Source: an uncultured Oscillospiraceae bacterium
GTDB lineage: Bacteria; Bacillota; Clostridia; Oscillospirales; Oscillospiraceae
Direction: 5' to 3'
Length of the DNA: 48,594 nt
NCBI GenBank assembly: GCA_910584835.1
Contig: CAJUEG010000010.1
Location: forward strand, 1 to 48,594
The position numbers and the translations under genes were made by a program. The notes under the pieces are model-generated. The model ran no database searches. It worked only from the letters and a program-made list of their open reading frames with translations, and was not told the origin of the DNA. Below, in pieces: positions 1 to 8,149 of this stretch (position 1 is the first letter of the stretch; every line of letters starts with the position of its first letter).

Positions 1-2
1 TG

Positions 3-311
3 GTGTCCTGCCAGACCGAGCGCTCCCAGTTCCAGAACGAGGAGACCTGTATGAAAATGCTGCGCTCCAAGCTGATGCAGATCAAGGAGCAGGAGCATCT
101 GGACAAGATCTCCGACATCAAGGGCGTCCAGCTCAAAATCGAGTGGGGCAGTCAGATCCGCTCCTATGTGTTCATGCCCTACCAGCTGGTCAAGGACAAC
201 CGCACCGCTTATGAGACCTCCAACGTCAACGGGGTGATGGACGGCGACCTGGACGGGTTCATCAACGCCTACCTCACCGCCGCCGCCACGGGGAGCTGGG
301 CGGCAAAATAA
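3..311 (+). CDS. prfB: Peptide chain release factor 2, C-terminal part (partial)
   Basis: This is the last 102 codons of release factor 2, the class I factor that reads UGA and UAA stop codons and triggers peptide release. The segment SCQTERSQFQNEETCMKML, followed by KGVQLKIEWGSQIRSYV and a DLDGFINAYL end, is the conserved C-terminal domain found just after the GGQ catalytic loop. The GGQ loop and the stop-codon recognition domain lie before the window, so the real start is not visible and any programmed frameshift in prfB cannot be checked. A strong hairpin follows the TAA stop directly. Confidence 0.95.
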   Translation: MSCQTERSQFQNEETCMKMLRSKLMQIKEQEHLDKISDIKGVQLKIEWGSQIRSYVFMPYQLVKDNRTAYETSNVNGVMDGDLDGFINAYLTAAATGSWAAK

Positions 312-315
312 CGGC

Positions 316-350
316 ACGGCCCTCCCGCCTTGCGGCGGGAGGGCCGTTTT
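316..350 (+). terminator. Intrinsic terminator of prfB
   Basis: A perfect 14-bp stem (316-329 with 334-347), loop TTGC, then a short T run. It starts five bases after the prfB stop codon. Confidence 0.9.
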
Positions 351-469
351 GCCGCAGCGACCCATAGGCCGGGCCATGCGGCGAAAATAACCCCCCTTGC
401 TTTTCATCCGCCGTTGTTCCATTCTCCCGCCCCGCCCAAGAAAAATTGGTGCGGATTGCCAAGATGCTC

Positions 470-498
470 TTGAAAGAACCATCGGATATTTGTATAAT
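470..498 (+). promoter_or_regulatory. Sigma-A promoter of the 5'-nucleotidase gene
   Basis: TTGAAA at 470-475 and TATAAT at 493-498 with a 17-base spacer, 75 bases before the start codon of the secreted nucleotidase. It matches the consensus closely. Confidence 0.85.
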
Positions 499-573
499 AG
501 TGGAGTAACCGGCCGGTGCAGCCAATTGCAGAGCGGCCGGCCAAAGAGAAACGAAGGAAGGAAAGGTGAACAA

Positions 574-2463
574 ATGAAAAGAGCACAAAGCAAGATCATG
601 GCCCTTCTGCTGGCTGTGGTCCTGGCCATCGGGCTGGCGGTCCCCGCCGCCGCGGCGGCGGGACCGGCTTCCGGGGCCCCGGAAGCCGATCTGGAGGGCA
701 AGATCGTCATTCTCCACACCAACGACGTCCACGGCGCTATTGAGAACTACGCCAAGGTGGCCGCCCTGAAGGCCGAGTATGAGGAGGCCGGCGCCGTCGT
801 CGTGCTGATGGACGCGGGCGACTTCATCCAGGGCACCACCAACGTCAGCGACTCCGAGGGCTCCACCGCCGTCGAGCTGATGAACCTGGTGGGCTATGAG
901 GTAGCCGCCCCCGGCAACCATGAGTTCGACTACGGCTACGCCAACCTGAAGGAGCTGGAGAAGGCCGCCAAGTTCCCCATTCTGGCCGCCAACGTGAAGT
1001 ATGAGGGCAAGAACGCCTTCGGCGACCACATTGTGCTGGAAAAGGGCGATAAGAAGATCGGCGTGTTCGGCCTGGACACCCCTGAGACCGCCACCAAGGC
1101 CCACCCTGCCAAAATCGCGGGCGTCACCTTTGTGGGCGGCGAGGAGATGTACACCCTGGCCCAGGCCGAGGTGAAGGCCCTTCAGGACGAGGGCTGCGAC
1201 TACATCATCTGCCTGGGCCATCTGGGCATCGACGATGAGACCGCCGCCACCAAGAACCGCTCCATCGACCTGCTGGAAAAGGTCACCGGCATCGACGTGT
1301 TCATCGACGGCCACTCCCACTCCACCCTGGAGGCCGTCAAGGAGGCCACCGGCGGCACCGGCAAGGTGGGCGACACCTACCTGACCTCCACCGGCACCAA
1401 GCTGGCCAATGTGGGCCGGGTCATCCTGGACGGCGACACCATCACCATCGACAGCGTTTCCACCGAGGACATTGAGGCGTCCGAGGACAGCAACGTCGCC
1501 AAGCGCGCCAAGGCCATCGCGGACGAGATCGAGGCCGAGTACGGCGCCACCTTCGCCGCCTCCAAGGTGGACCTGAACGGCGACCGCGACCCCGGCAACC
1601 GCACCGAGGAGACCAACCTGGGCGACCTGATCACCGACGCCATGGTGTGGCTGGTGACCAAGGACGGCGGCCTGGAGGTGGACGATGACCACGTGGTGGC
1701 CATGACCAACGGCGGCGGCATCCGCGCCCCCATCGCCAAGGGCGATATCAGCAAAAACGACGTGAACACGGTGCTCCCCTTCGGCAACACCGTGGCCGTG
1801 GTCTATGTCACCGGCGAGCAGCTGCTGGAGGTCCTGGAGGCGTCCACTTACTGCACTCCCACCGCCGTGGGCGGCTTCCCCCAGATCGCCGGCATGAGCA
1901 TCACCGTGGACACCACCAAGGAGTTCGACCAGGGTGAGCTTTACCCCGACACCACCTATTATGCTCCCGCTTCCATCAACCGCGTCAGCGTGGAGTCCGT
2001 CAACGGTAAGGACTTCTCCCTCACCGATACCTACGCCGTCATCAGCAACGACTTCTGTGCCGCCGGCGGCGACACCTATTACGCCTTCTCCACCGCCACC
2101 GTGGTGGACACCGGCGTGGCGCTGGACGTGGCCCTGATGCAGTTCATCACCGACGAGCTGAACGGCACCATCAGCGAGGCCTACGCCGAGCCCGCCGGCC
2201 GCATCACCATCAAGAAGCCCGAGGTCCAGCCCGAGCCCGAGCCTCAGCCCGAGCCTCAGCCCGAGCCCGAGCCTGAGCCCGAGCCCGAACCCCAGCCCGA
2301 GGGGACCTACACCGTGGTGCCCGGCGACAACCTGTCCAAGATCGCCCGCAACCACTACGGCGACAGCTCCAAGTGGCGCGTCATCTACGAGGCCAACAGG
2401 GATCTCATCTCCAATCCCAACCAGATCTGGCCCGGCCAGGTCCTGGTGATCCCCGCCGCCTGA
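574..2463 (+). CDS. Secreted 5'-nucleotidase/metallophosphoesterase with LysM anchor
   Basis: A 629-residue exported enzyme that should release phosphate from extracellular nucleotides (bifunctional UshA/YfkN-like family). Residues 1-30 form a signal peptide with an AAAAA-type cleavage region. The metallophosphatase domain has LHTNDVHG, DAGDFIQG and GNHEFDYG, the usual metal ligands. The 5'-nucleotidase C-terminal domain follows with TNGGGIR. A Pro-Glu repeat linker (about residues 550-575) leads to a C-terminal LysM domain beginning at YTVVPGDNLSKIA, which should bind peptidoglycan. The ATG at 574 is chosen because it has an AAGGAAGGAAAGG ribosome site and begins the signal peptide; the frame is open further upstream. 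It sits alone between two terminators. Nucleotide substrate cannot be told from sequence. Confidence 0.93.
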   Translation: MKRAQSKIMALLLAVVLAIGLAVPAAAAAGPASGAPEADLEGKIVILHTNDVHGAIENYAKVAALKAEYEEAGAVVVLMDAGDFIQGTTNVSDSEGSTAVELMNLVGYEVAAPGNHEFDYGYANLKELEKAAKFPILAANVKYEGKNAFGDHIVLEKGDKKIGVFGLDTPETATKAHPAKIAGVTFVGGEEMYTLAQAEVKALQDEGCDYIICLGHLGIDDETAATKNRSIDLLEKVTGIDVFIDGHSHSTLEAVKEATGGTGKVGDTYLTSTGTKLANVGRVILDGDTITIDSVSTEDIEASEDSNVAKRAKAIADEIEAEYGATFAASKVDLNGDRDPGNRTEETNLGDLITDAMVWLVTKDGGLEVDDDHVVAMTNGGGIRAPIAKGDISKNDVNTVLPFGNTVAVVYVTGEQLLEVLEASTYCTPTAVGGFPQIAGMSITVDTTKEFDQGELYPDTTYYAPASINRVSVESVNGKDFSLTDTYAVISNDFCAAGGDTYYAFSTATVVDTGVALDVALMQFITDELNGTISEAYAEPAGRITIKKPEVQPEPEPQPEPQPEPEPEPEPEPQPEGTYTVVPGDNLSKIARNHYGDSSKWRVIYEANRDLISNPNQIWPGQVLVIPAA

Positions 2464-2488
2464 GCAAATTTTTACAGCACCCACGCAT

Positions 2489-2515
2489 GGGGCCCCGGCC
2501 AGCCGCCGGGGCCCC
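2489..2515 (+). terminator. Hairpin after the 5'-nucleotidase gene
   Basis: An 11-bp GC stem (2489-2499 with 2505-2515) with a 5-base loop, 25 bases after the stop codon. There is no clear T run, so it may act as a weak terminator or as a 3'-end stabilising hairpin. Confidence 0.6.
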
Positions 2516-2560
2516 GCTATTTGCGCCATCCCGGCGAAAAAGAAACTTTTGGAAATTTTC

Positions 2561-2589
2561 TTGACACCTGGAAGAAATGGGAGTATACT
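2561..2589 (+). promoter_or_regulatory. Sigma-A promoter of the RpiR-family regulator
   Basis: A perfect -35 TTGACA at 2561-2566 and TATACT at 2584-2589 with a 17-base spacer. It lies about 257 bases before the start codon at 2846, which leaves a long 5' leader. Confidence 0.85.
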
Positions 2590-2595
2590 CAAAGT

Positions 2596-2845
2596 AAAGA
2601 AAAGGAAAGTTTTGACTTTTGAATGACTGTCCAAGCCATGCGGAGTCCCACTTGCGGCACAGCGCCACACAGGCGGGGACGCCTCGCTGGCGGGGACTTT
2701 TATTTATTTCCGCCGACAGCGTCTCAGCCCGCCGCAAGTGGAGAATACATCCTGTTATTTCCCTGACCGGGCTTGTCCGCCGCTTGCGGGCCGTATGGAT
2801 AGGCCGCGCCCCCCGCTTCCCTGCGGGCGGAGAGGAGAGAACAAA
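2596..2845 (+). promoter_or_regulatory. Long structured 5' leader of unknown class
   Basis: About 250 transcribed bases lie between the promoter and the start codon, with no convincing ORF. A perfect 11-bp long-range stem pairs CCACTTGCGGC (2648-2658) with 2731-2741. Inside it, AGGCG-GGGA-CGCCT (2671-2684) makes a hairpin with a GNRA-like loop, and CGCCA/TGGCG can extend it. GGCGGGGAC is repeated at 2672 and 2689. I do not recognise a known riboswitch or T-box. This is also the only gene-free stretch over 300 bases (2464-2845). Confidence 0.4.
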
Positions 2846-3691
2846 ATGAAAAGCGTACTGCTAAAGCTGCGGGAGACCCAGAGCTCCATGAGTTCCACCG
2901 AACGGGCTGTCTCCGACTACCTTCTGACCCATCAGGGCGAGGCCATGAGCCTGAGCATCCACCAGCTGGCGGAAAAGACCTTTGCCTCCCCCTCCACCAT
3001 CATCCGCATGTGCCAGCGCATCGGGTTTGCCGGCTACAAGGAGTTCCGCCAGGCCGTCACCTGCGAGGTAGCGGTGCGGCGCTTCAGCCATGCGGAGCAG
3101 CCCCTCCAGGAGATCTCTCCCTCCGACACAACGCAGAACATCGTGGAGAAGGTCACCCAGAAAAATATTCTCTCCCTGGAGGACAGCAAAAACCTGCTGG
3201 ATGCCGAAACGCTGGACGCCTGCGTGGAGCTTCTGAAGAGCGCCCGCACGGTGCTGCTGTTCGGCTTGGGCGCTTCGCTGTATGCCGCCCGGGACGCCTA
3301 TTTGAAGTTTCTCCGGCTGAATAAGCCCTGCGTCATCAACGACGACTGGTCCTCCCAGCTGCTCCAGGCCAAGAACTCCAGCCCCCAGGACCTGGCTATC
3401 GTGGTATCCTTCTCCGGCGAGACGGCGGAGGTCATTCAGTCTATGCGGGCCCTCCGGGAAAACGGCACCCCCATCATCGCCATTACCCGGTGCGTCCCCT
3501 CCCCGGTGGCGGAGCTGGCCGACTACCGGCTTTATACCACCGACGACGCGGCCACCCTCCACGACGGCACTATGTCCTCCCGAATCTCCCAGCTCAACGT
3601 CTTCGACGTACTGTATACCGCCTTTGTCACCGCCGGGCTCAGATACAAGGTGCAGCGGTTTGTCCCCTCCCGGGAGGCCGGCACCGCCTGA
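2846..3691 (+). CDS. MurR/RpiR-family transcriptional regulator
   Basis: A 281-residue regulator. Residues 1-77 are an RpiR helix-turn-helix (SIHQLAEKTFASPSTIIRMC, then GFAGYKEFRQ). The second half is a SIS sugar-phosphate binding domain (VLLFGLGASLYAARDAYLKF and VVSFSGETAEVIQSM). This family senses phosphosugars and usually controls neighbouring sugar genes, but no sugar gene is adjacent here. The ATG at 2846 follows an AGGAGAGA site; the upstream in-frame ATG at 2738 would add 36 residues of low-complexity sequence and is rejected. The gene has its own strong promoter and an unusually long leader. Ligand and targets are unknown. Confidence 0.9.
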   Translation: MKSVLLKLRETQSSMSSTERAVSDYLLTHQGEAMSLSIHQLAEKTFASPSTIIRMCQRIGFAGYKEFRQAVTCEVAVRRFSHAEQPLQEISPSDTTQNIVEKVTQKNILSLEDSKNLLDAETLDACVELLKSARTVLLFGLGASLYAARDAYLKFLRLNKPCVINDDWSSQLLQAKNSSPQDLAIVVSFSGETAEVIQSMRALRENGTPIIAITRCVPSPVAELADYRLYTTDDAATLHDGTMSSRISQLNVFDVLYTAFVTAGLRYKVQRFVPSREAGTA

Positions 3692-3766
3692 GCCCCCATT
3701 CCGGCCGCAGCCAAAGAACTGGCGGCGAGGTAGAATCCGCCTCCTTTCATCCCTTTCAAACTCCCC

Positions 3767-3795
3767 TTGACGGCCTGTCTTCCTTGTTATACAAT
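3767..3795 (+). promoter_or_regulatory. Sigma-A promoter of the DUF362 gene
   Basis: TTGACG at 3767-3772 and TACAAT at 3790-3795, 17-base spacer, 43 bases before the start codon. Confidence 0.75.
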
Positions 3796-3838
3796 GGGAA
3801 TGAGGGTAAACTATTCTTTCAAAGGAGGACCTCCATTC

Positions 3839-4702
3839 ATGAAACCCACCGTCTATTTCACCCGTGACCTCACTCCCGCCGCCATGCTTCGGCTGTACGA
3901 CGCACTGGGCGTCAAGCTGGAGGGAAAGGTGGCTGTCAAAATCCACTCCGGCGAGCCCGGCAACCAGAATTTTCTGCGTCCCGACTTCATGAAGCCCATG
4001 ATCGACCACGTGGGCGGCACCATCGTAGAGTGCAATACCGCCTACGAAGGAGGGCGCAACACCACCCATGCCCACAAGATCACCATGGAGCGCCACGGCT
4101 GGCTCAGCGCCGCCCAGGTGGACATCATGGATGAGACGGGCGATATGGAGCTGCCCATCCCCGGCGGCAAGGTCATCCAAAAGAACTTCGTGGGCGCGCA
4201 CCTGGCCGGCTATGATTCCCTGCTGGTGCTCTCCCACTTCAAGGGCCACCCCATGGGCGGCTTCGGCGGGGCGCTGAAGAACATCTCCATCGGCATCGCC
4301 TCCTCCCGGGGCAAGCAGTATATCCACGGCGCGGGGGACATGGACAAATTCTGGGACGCCGATCACGACTCCTTCCTGGAGGCCATGGCCGACGCCGCCT
4401 GGTCCGTCCATCACCGCTTTGCGGGCAAAATCGCCTACCTCAACGTGATGAAAAACATGTCGGTGGACTGCGACTGCTGCGCCGTGGCCGCCGACCCCAA
4501 GATCGGCGATATCGGCACCCTGGCCTCCCTGGACCCGGTGGCCCTGGACCAGGCCTGTCTGGACCTGGTGTACGCCTCCGGCGACCCGGGCAAGGCCGAT
4601 CTCATTGAGCGCATCGAATCCCTCAACGGCGTCCACACCGTGGAGGCTGCCGCCGCGCTGGGCATCGGCAGCCGGGAGTACGAGCTGGTCACCCTCGCCT
4701 GA
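3839..4702 (+). CDS. DUF362 domain-containing protein
   Basis: A 287-residue protein that matches the DUF362 family over its whole length, including KVAVKIHSGEPGNQNFLRP near the start, the HFKGHPMGGFGGALKNISIG segment in the middle, and a small Cys cluster VDCDCCAVAADPKIGDIGTL near residue 215. Many relatives carry an extra ferredoxin domain; this one does not. The Cys cluster could bind a metal, but the biochemical role of the family is not settled. It starts at an ATG with an AAAGGAGG site and stands as a single gene between its own promoter and a strong terminator. Confidence 0.88.
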   Translation: MKPTVYFTRDLTPAAMLRLYDALGVKLEGKVAVKIHSGEPGNQNFLRPDFMKPMIDHVGGTIVECNTAYEGGRNTTHAHKITMERHGWLSAAQVDIMDETGDMELPIPGGKVIQKNFVGAHLAGYDSLLVLSHFKGHPMGGFGGALKNISIGIASSRGKQYIHGAGDMDKFWDADHDSFLEAMADAAWSVHHRFAGKIAYLNVMKNMSVDCDCCAVAADPKIGDIGTLASLDPVALDQACLDLVYASGDPGKADLIERIESLNGVHTVEAAAALGIGSREYELVTLA

Positions 4703-4733
4703 AAACGCAGAGGCCGCAATTCCGCCTACAGAA

Positions 4734-4773
4734 AAAACGGGCAGCTATCCTCAACGGATAGCTGCCCGTTTTA
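4734..4773 (+). terminator. Intrinsic terminator of the DUF362 gene
   Basis: A stem of 13 GC-rich pairs, extended by A-T pairs (4734-4750 with 4756-4772), a 5-base loop and a TTTT run. The A run on the left would let it also work on the other strand. Confidence 0.9.
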
Positions 4774-4858
4774 TCGGGAGCGGCGGCCTTCCTTGAGAGG
4801 CCGCCAGTCGGGCCCGGCTTGGGCAAGGATGAATCCCCGGCAGCTGTTTTTCAGCCAT

Positions 4859-4887
4859 TTGACATATGGCAGAGGATGGCCTATACT
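4859..4887 (+). promoter_or_regulatory. Sigma-A promoter with dyad, upstream of the Crp/Fnr gene
   Basis: TTGACA at 4859-4864 and TATACT at 4882-4887 with a 17-base spacer. The -35 box is framed by GCCAT (4854-4858) and ATGGC (4866-4870), a small inverted repeat that could be an operator, for example for autoregulation. Confidence 0.8.
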
Positions 4888-4912
4888 GACCCTGTGACAA
4901 GGAGGCGGTTAT

Positions 4913-5572
4913 ATGGACGTTCAAAGCTACTTCCCCATTTGGGATAAACTGGAGCCCACCCATCAGCGGCTGATTCTGGACAGCCTGACAGAGCGGAACG
5001 TCAAAAAGGGCACTGTGATCCACAGCGGGGACATGGACTGTACCGGGCTGCTGCTGGTGCGCTCCGGCCAGCTCCGGGCCTATATCCTCTCGGACGAGGG
5101 CCGGGAGATCACAGTCTACCGGCTCTTTAACCGGGATTTGTGCCTTTTTTCCGCCTCCTGCATGCTGCGCAGCGTACAGTTTGACATCACCATTGAGGCG
5201 GAGAAGGACACACTGCTCTGGGTCATCCCCGCGGAGGCCTACCGGCAGGTAATGGAGCGCTCCGCCCCCGCGGCCAACTATACCAGCGAGATCATGGCGG
5301 CACGGTTTTCCGAGGTGATGTGGCTTATTGAGCAGATCATGTGGAAGAGCCTGGACAAGCGGGTGGCCGCCTTCCTGCTGGAGGAGTCCGCCATCGAGGG
5401 CGCGGCGCTGCTGAAGCTCACCCACGAGGCCATTGCCAACCACCTGGGCACCCATCGGGAGGTGGTCACCCGGATGCTCCGCTATTTCCAGAACGAGGGC
5501 ATGGTCAGGCTGGCCCGGGGCGCCGTGGAAATTCTGGACGAAAAAAAACTGGCTGCCCTGCGGGACGCATAG
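4913..5572 (+). CDS. Crp/Fnr-family transcriptional regulator
   Basis: A 219-residue regulator. Residues 15-125 form a cyclic-nucleotide-binding-like barrel (GTVIHSGDMDCTGLLLVRSG), and residues 150-219 a winged helix (LTHEAIANHLGTHREVVTRM then LRYFQNEGMVRLARG). Cysteines occur at the DLCLFSASCML segment, but they do not form the N-terminal four-Cys cluster of Fnr, so an iron-sulfur oxygen sensor is not clearly supported. The ATG has an AAGGAGGCGG site. It is 33 bases ahead of the CCA-adding enzyme gene and probably shares its transcript. Effector unknown. Confidence 0.9.
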   Translation: MDVQSYFPIWDKLEPTHQRLILDSLTERNVKKGTVIHSGDMDCTGLLLVRSGQLRAYILSDEGREITVYRLFNRDLCLFSASCMLRSVQFDITIEAEKDTLLWVIPAEAYRQVMERSAPAANYTSEIMAARFSEVMWLIEQIMWKSLDKRVAAFLLEESAIEGAALLKLTHEAIANHLGTHREVVTRMLRYFQNEGMVRLARGAVEILDEKKLAALRDA

Positions 5573-5605
5573 GGAGCCTTCCGTCATGGATGGTGTGATT
5601 TTGAT

Positions 5606-6982
5606 ATGAGCTTTGGCATACCTTCCGGGGCAAAATACATTCTTCAAACCCTTGCCGGCGCAGGCTATGAGGCATATCTGGTGGGCGGCTGCGTGCGGGA
5701 CCTGCTGCGGGGGGCCTCTCCCCACGACTGGGATATCTGCACCTCCGCCCGCCCGGAGGAGTCGAAGGCGTGCTTTGCCGGCCGGCGGGTCCTTGAAACC
5801 GGGATGAGGCATGGCTCCATCACCGTGCCGGTGGACGGCCGTTCCTATGAAATTACCACCTACCGCGCGGAAGGGCCCTACTCCGACAGCCGCCGCCCGG
5901 ACTATGTGCGGTTTGTCTCCAGCCTGGAGGCGGACCTGGCCCGGCGGGACTTTACCATGAACGCCATCGCCATGGGGTTGGACTCGGGCCTCCAGGACCC
6001 GTTCAACGGGCGGAAGGACATTGAGAACGGGGTCATCCGCTGCGTGGGGCAGCCTGACCGGCGGTTCCGGGAGGACGGCCTGCGGATCATGCGGGCTCTT
6101 CGATTCGCGGCGGTGCTCGGCTTTGAAATTGAGGCGCAAACCGCCCGCGCCATCCACGAAAGCCGCGCCACGCTGGGGCGTGTGGCGGCGGAGCGCATTA
6201 ACGCCGAGCTGCGCGGGCTGCTGGCGGGGCAGCACGTTGGGGATATTCTGCGGCAGTACCCTGATGTGCTGTGCCAGTTTTGGCCGCCGCTCACACCGCC
6301 GGCGGCGCCGGGGCAGGACAATCCCCGGCCCTGCCGGGACGAATGGGAACACACCGTCCAAGCGGTCAACGCCGCGCCGCCCTGCGTGGAGCTGCGGCTC
6401 GCCCTGCTCCTCCATGATATCGGCAAGTCCGCCTGCAAACCTGCGGATAAAAGCGAAATCGGACGCCTCCATGGCCGCCCGGACGCTCAGCTGGCGGACC
6501 AGATGCTCCGGGCGCTGAAATTTGACCATAAAACCCGGGAACGGGTGGCCGCCCTGATCGAATGTTACGACGAGCGGCTGCCGCCCCAAGGGCCGGCCAT
6601 CCGCCGCCTGCTCAGCCGGCTGGGCGCGGAGCGCTTTTTTCAGCTGCTGGAGGTCAGGCGGGCGGATATCCTGGCGCGCGCCTGCGGGCACACGGATATC
6701 CGGCTGATGGAGCTGGACGAGATCAAGCGCATCGCGGAGGAAGCCGTGGCCCAGGGGCAGTGCCTGACCCTGCGGGACCTGGCGGTAAACGGGAGGGACG
6801 TGATTGCCGCCGGGGTCGCCCCGGGGCCGGCGGTGGGGCGGGTGCTGAAGGGGCTGCTGGAACAGGTCCTCAACGGCGATGCGCCCAATGAGCGCGAGGC
6901 CCTGCTGGAGCTGATCGCCCGCGCCCAGCCGCCATTTGAAAACAGCAGCGGCAGCGGAAAATCCGCCGTCTGGGCGCGTTGA
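5606..6982 (+). CDS. cca: CCA-adding tRNA nucleotidyltransferase with HD domain
   Basis: A 458-residue class II tRNA nucleotidyltransferase that builds or repairs the 3' CCA end of tRNA. The N-terminal palm shows LVGGCVRDLLRG and HDWDICTSARP (catalytic Asp pair), followed by RRDFTMNAIAM and the neck motif REDGLRIMRALRFA. An HD domain follows (LLLHDIGKSACK, then HDI-type residues), typical of longer Firmicutes versions. The start has only a weak ribosome site, which fits coupling to the Crp/Fnr gene ending 33 bases before. Its stop codon is six bases from the end of the convergent ABC permease gene, so no separate terminator fits between them. Confidence 0.93.
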   Translation: MSFGIPSGAKYILQTLAGAGYEAYLVGGCVRDLLRGASPHDWDICTSARPEESKACFAGRRVLETGMRHGSITVPVDGRSYEITTYRAEGPYSDSRRPDYVRFVSSLEADLARRDFTMNAIAMGLDSGLQDPFNGRKDIENGVIRCVGQPDRRFREDGLRIMRALRFAAVLGFEIEAQTARAIHESRATLGRVAAERINAELRGLLAGQHVGDILRQYPDVLCQFWPPLTPPAAPGQDNPRPCRDEWEHTVQAVNAAPPCVELRLALLLHDIGKSACKPADKSEIGRLHGRPDAQLADQMLRALKFDHKTRERVAALIECYDERLPPQGPAIRRLLSRLGAERFFQLLEVRRADILARACGHTDIRLMELDEIKRIAEEAVAQGQCLTLRDLAVNGRDVIAAGVAPGPAVGRVLKGLLEQVLNGDAPNEREALLELIARAQPPFENSSGSGKSAVWAR

Positions 6983-6988
6983 CCTGTT

Positions 6989-8149
6989 TTAAGCGCCTTG
7001 CCTTTTCCCCAGCGCGGGCTCCCTCGCCTTCCATTGGTCCAGCGCCCACAAAATCCCCGTCACAGCCAGCCCCGCCGCGGCCAGGGCCAGCCCATCCCCC
7101 CGGCTCCCGGCGCAGGCGCGCAGATAGAGGGACAGCGGCGACCACCGCACCGCCGGGGCCAGGGCGGGAAACAGCAGCGACAGGTCCGCCGGCACCGGCG
7201 AGAGCAGCAGCGCCGCCGCCGGAACAAAGGGCATTACCGCGGGCAGGGCCTTCCACGCCGCCGGAACCCGGGCCAGCGCCAGGGCCAGCGCTCCCCAAAA
7301 CATCAGATACGGCATCAGCGGCCATATATAGGCCCAGGGCCGCTCCAGCGCCAGCAGCGCCAGCGCCCCGGACGCCAGCGCCGGGGCCAGCGCCCCCGCC
7401 AGCCGGGGCAGCAGCAGCTCCATCCTCCCCCGCAGGGGGAGCAGCCTCTGGGCAAAGGGGCTGTCCAGCCAGCGGCCCAGGTCCATGGCGGTGAACAGCG
7501 CCCAGACAAGCAGCACCACGCCGGTCAGCCCCGCCAGCAGCCCGTCCACCCCGCTGTCCGCCAGCTCCAGCGCTTCCAGCGCCCGGCCGTCCGCCGTCTC
7601 CAGCCTTACCTGCACCCGCTGCTGTTCCAGCAGCTCCTCCTCCAGCCGGGGCCGCGCCGCCGCGGCCTCCTCCCGGTCCAGCGCACCGCTGTCCACCAGG
7701 TAGTCCTCCGCCACCCCGGGGGCCGCGAGCTGGGCCGCACAGGCCGCCGCCGTCTCCCGCACCAGGGGATAGACCGTGGAGCCGGGCCCCGTCAGCAGGG
7801 TGAACAGCCGGTAGGTATCCCGCCGGGCCAGCCGGTCCTCGAAGTCCTCCGGCAGTATCAGGGCGCAGTCCCACCGCCCCGCGGCCACCTGCCGCCGGGC
7901 CTGATCTTCGTCCGCCGCGAGAAAGGTGATCACCACCCCGCTGCGGGCGGAGATTTTTTTCCAAAACTCCTCCCCTCCCCGGACGGGCAGCACCACCCCC
8001 ACCCGGACGGGGGCGGACGCCTCCTCCGCCGGCAGGACGCCGCGCACGCCGAAGGTCAGCAGCGGCAGGCAAAGCAGCAAAAGCCAGCTGCGCCCGCTCG
8101 CCAGCTGGGCCCGCAGGGCGCTTTTCAGGCAGGTCCACACAAAGCTCAT
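6989..8149 (-). CDS. ABC-2 type exporter permease (second subunit)
   Basis: A 386-residue membrane protein. A first membrane helix (about residues 20-37) is followed by a large extracytoplasmic domain (about 40-200) and then four to six hydrophobic segments, the layout of ABC-2 permeases that work as pairs. The ATG at 8149 overlaps the stop of the upstream permease (ATGA) and has a GGAGGAGGCGGAGGA ribosome site; the longer frame to 8233 lies inside the neighbour and is not used. It is the last gene of the exporter operon that begins with the ATPase at 11696. Substrate unknown. Confidence 0.82.
   Translation of the reverse strand: MSFVWTCLKSALRAQLASGRSWLLLLCLPLLTFGVRGVLPAEEASAPVRVGVVLPVRGGEEFWKKISARSGVVITFLAADEDQARRQVAAGRWDCALILPEDFEDRLARRDTYRLFTLLTGPGSTVYPLVRETAAACAAQLAAPGVAEDYLVDSGALDREEAAAARPRLEEELLEQQRVQVRLETADGRALEALELADSGVDGLLAGLTGVVLLVWALFTAMDLGRWLDSPFAQRLLPLRGRMELLLPRLAGALAPALASGALALLALERPWAYIWPLMPYLMFWGALALALARVPAAWKALPAVMPFVPAAALLLSPVPADLSLLFPALAPAVRWSPLSLYLRACAGSRGDGLALAAAGLAVTGILWALDQWKAREPALGKRQGA

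Noticed and set aside
274..2670. Long minus-strand open frame (798 codons) opposite the 5'-nucleotidase
   Set aside because: Its translation is low-complexity Gly/His/Leu/Val sequence, the usual shadow of a GC-rich gene; the plus strand has clear enzyme motifs.
2655..2745. glmS ribozyme in the RpiR leader
   Set aside because: Only AGCGCCA matches the ribozyme core; the following conserved strands are missing and the gene is a regulator, not glmS.
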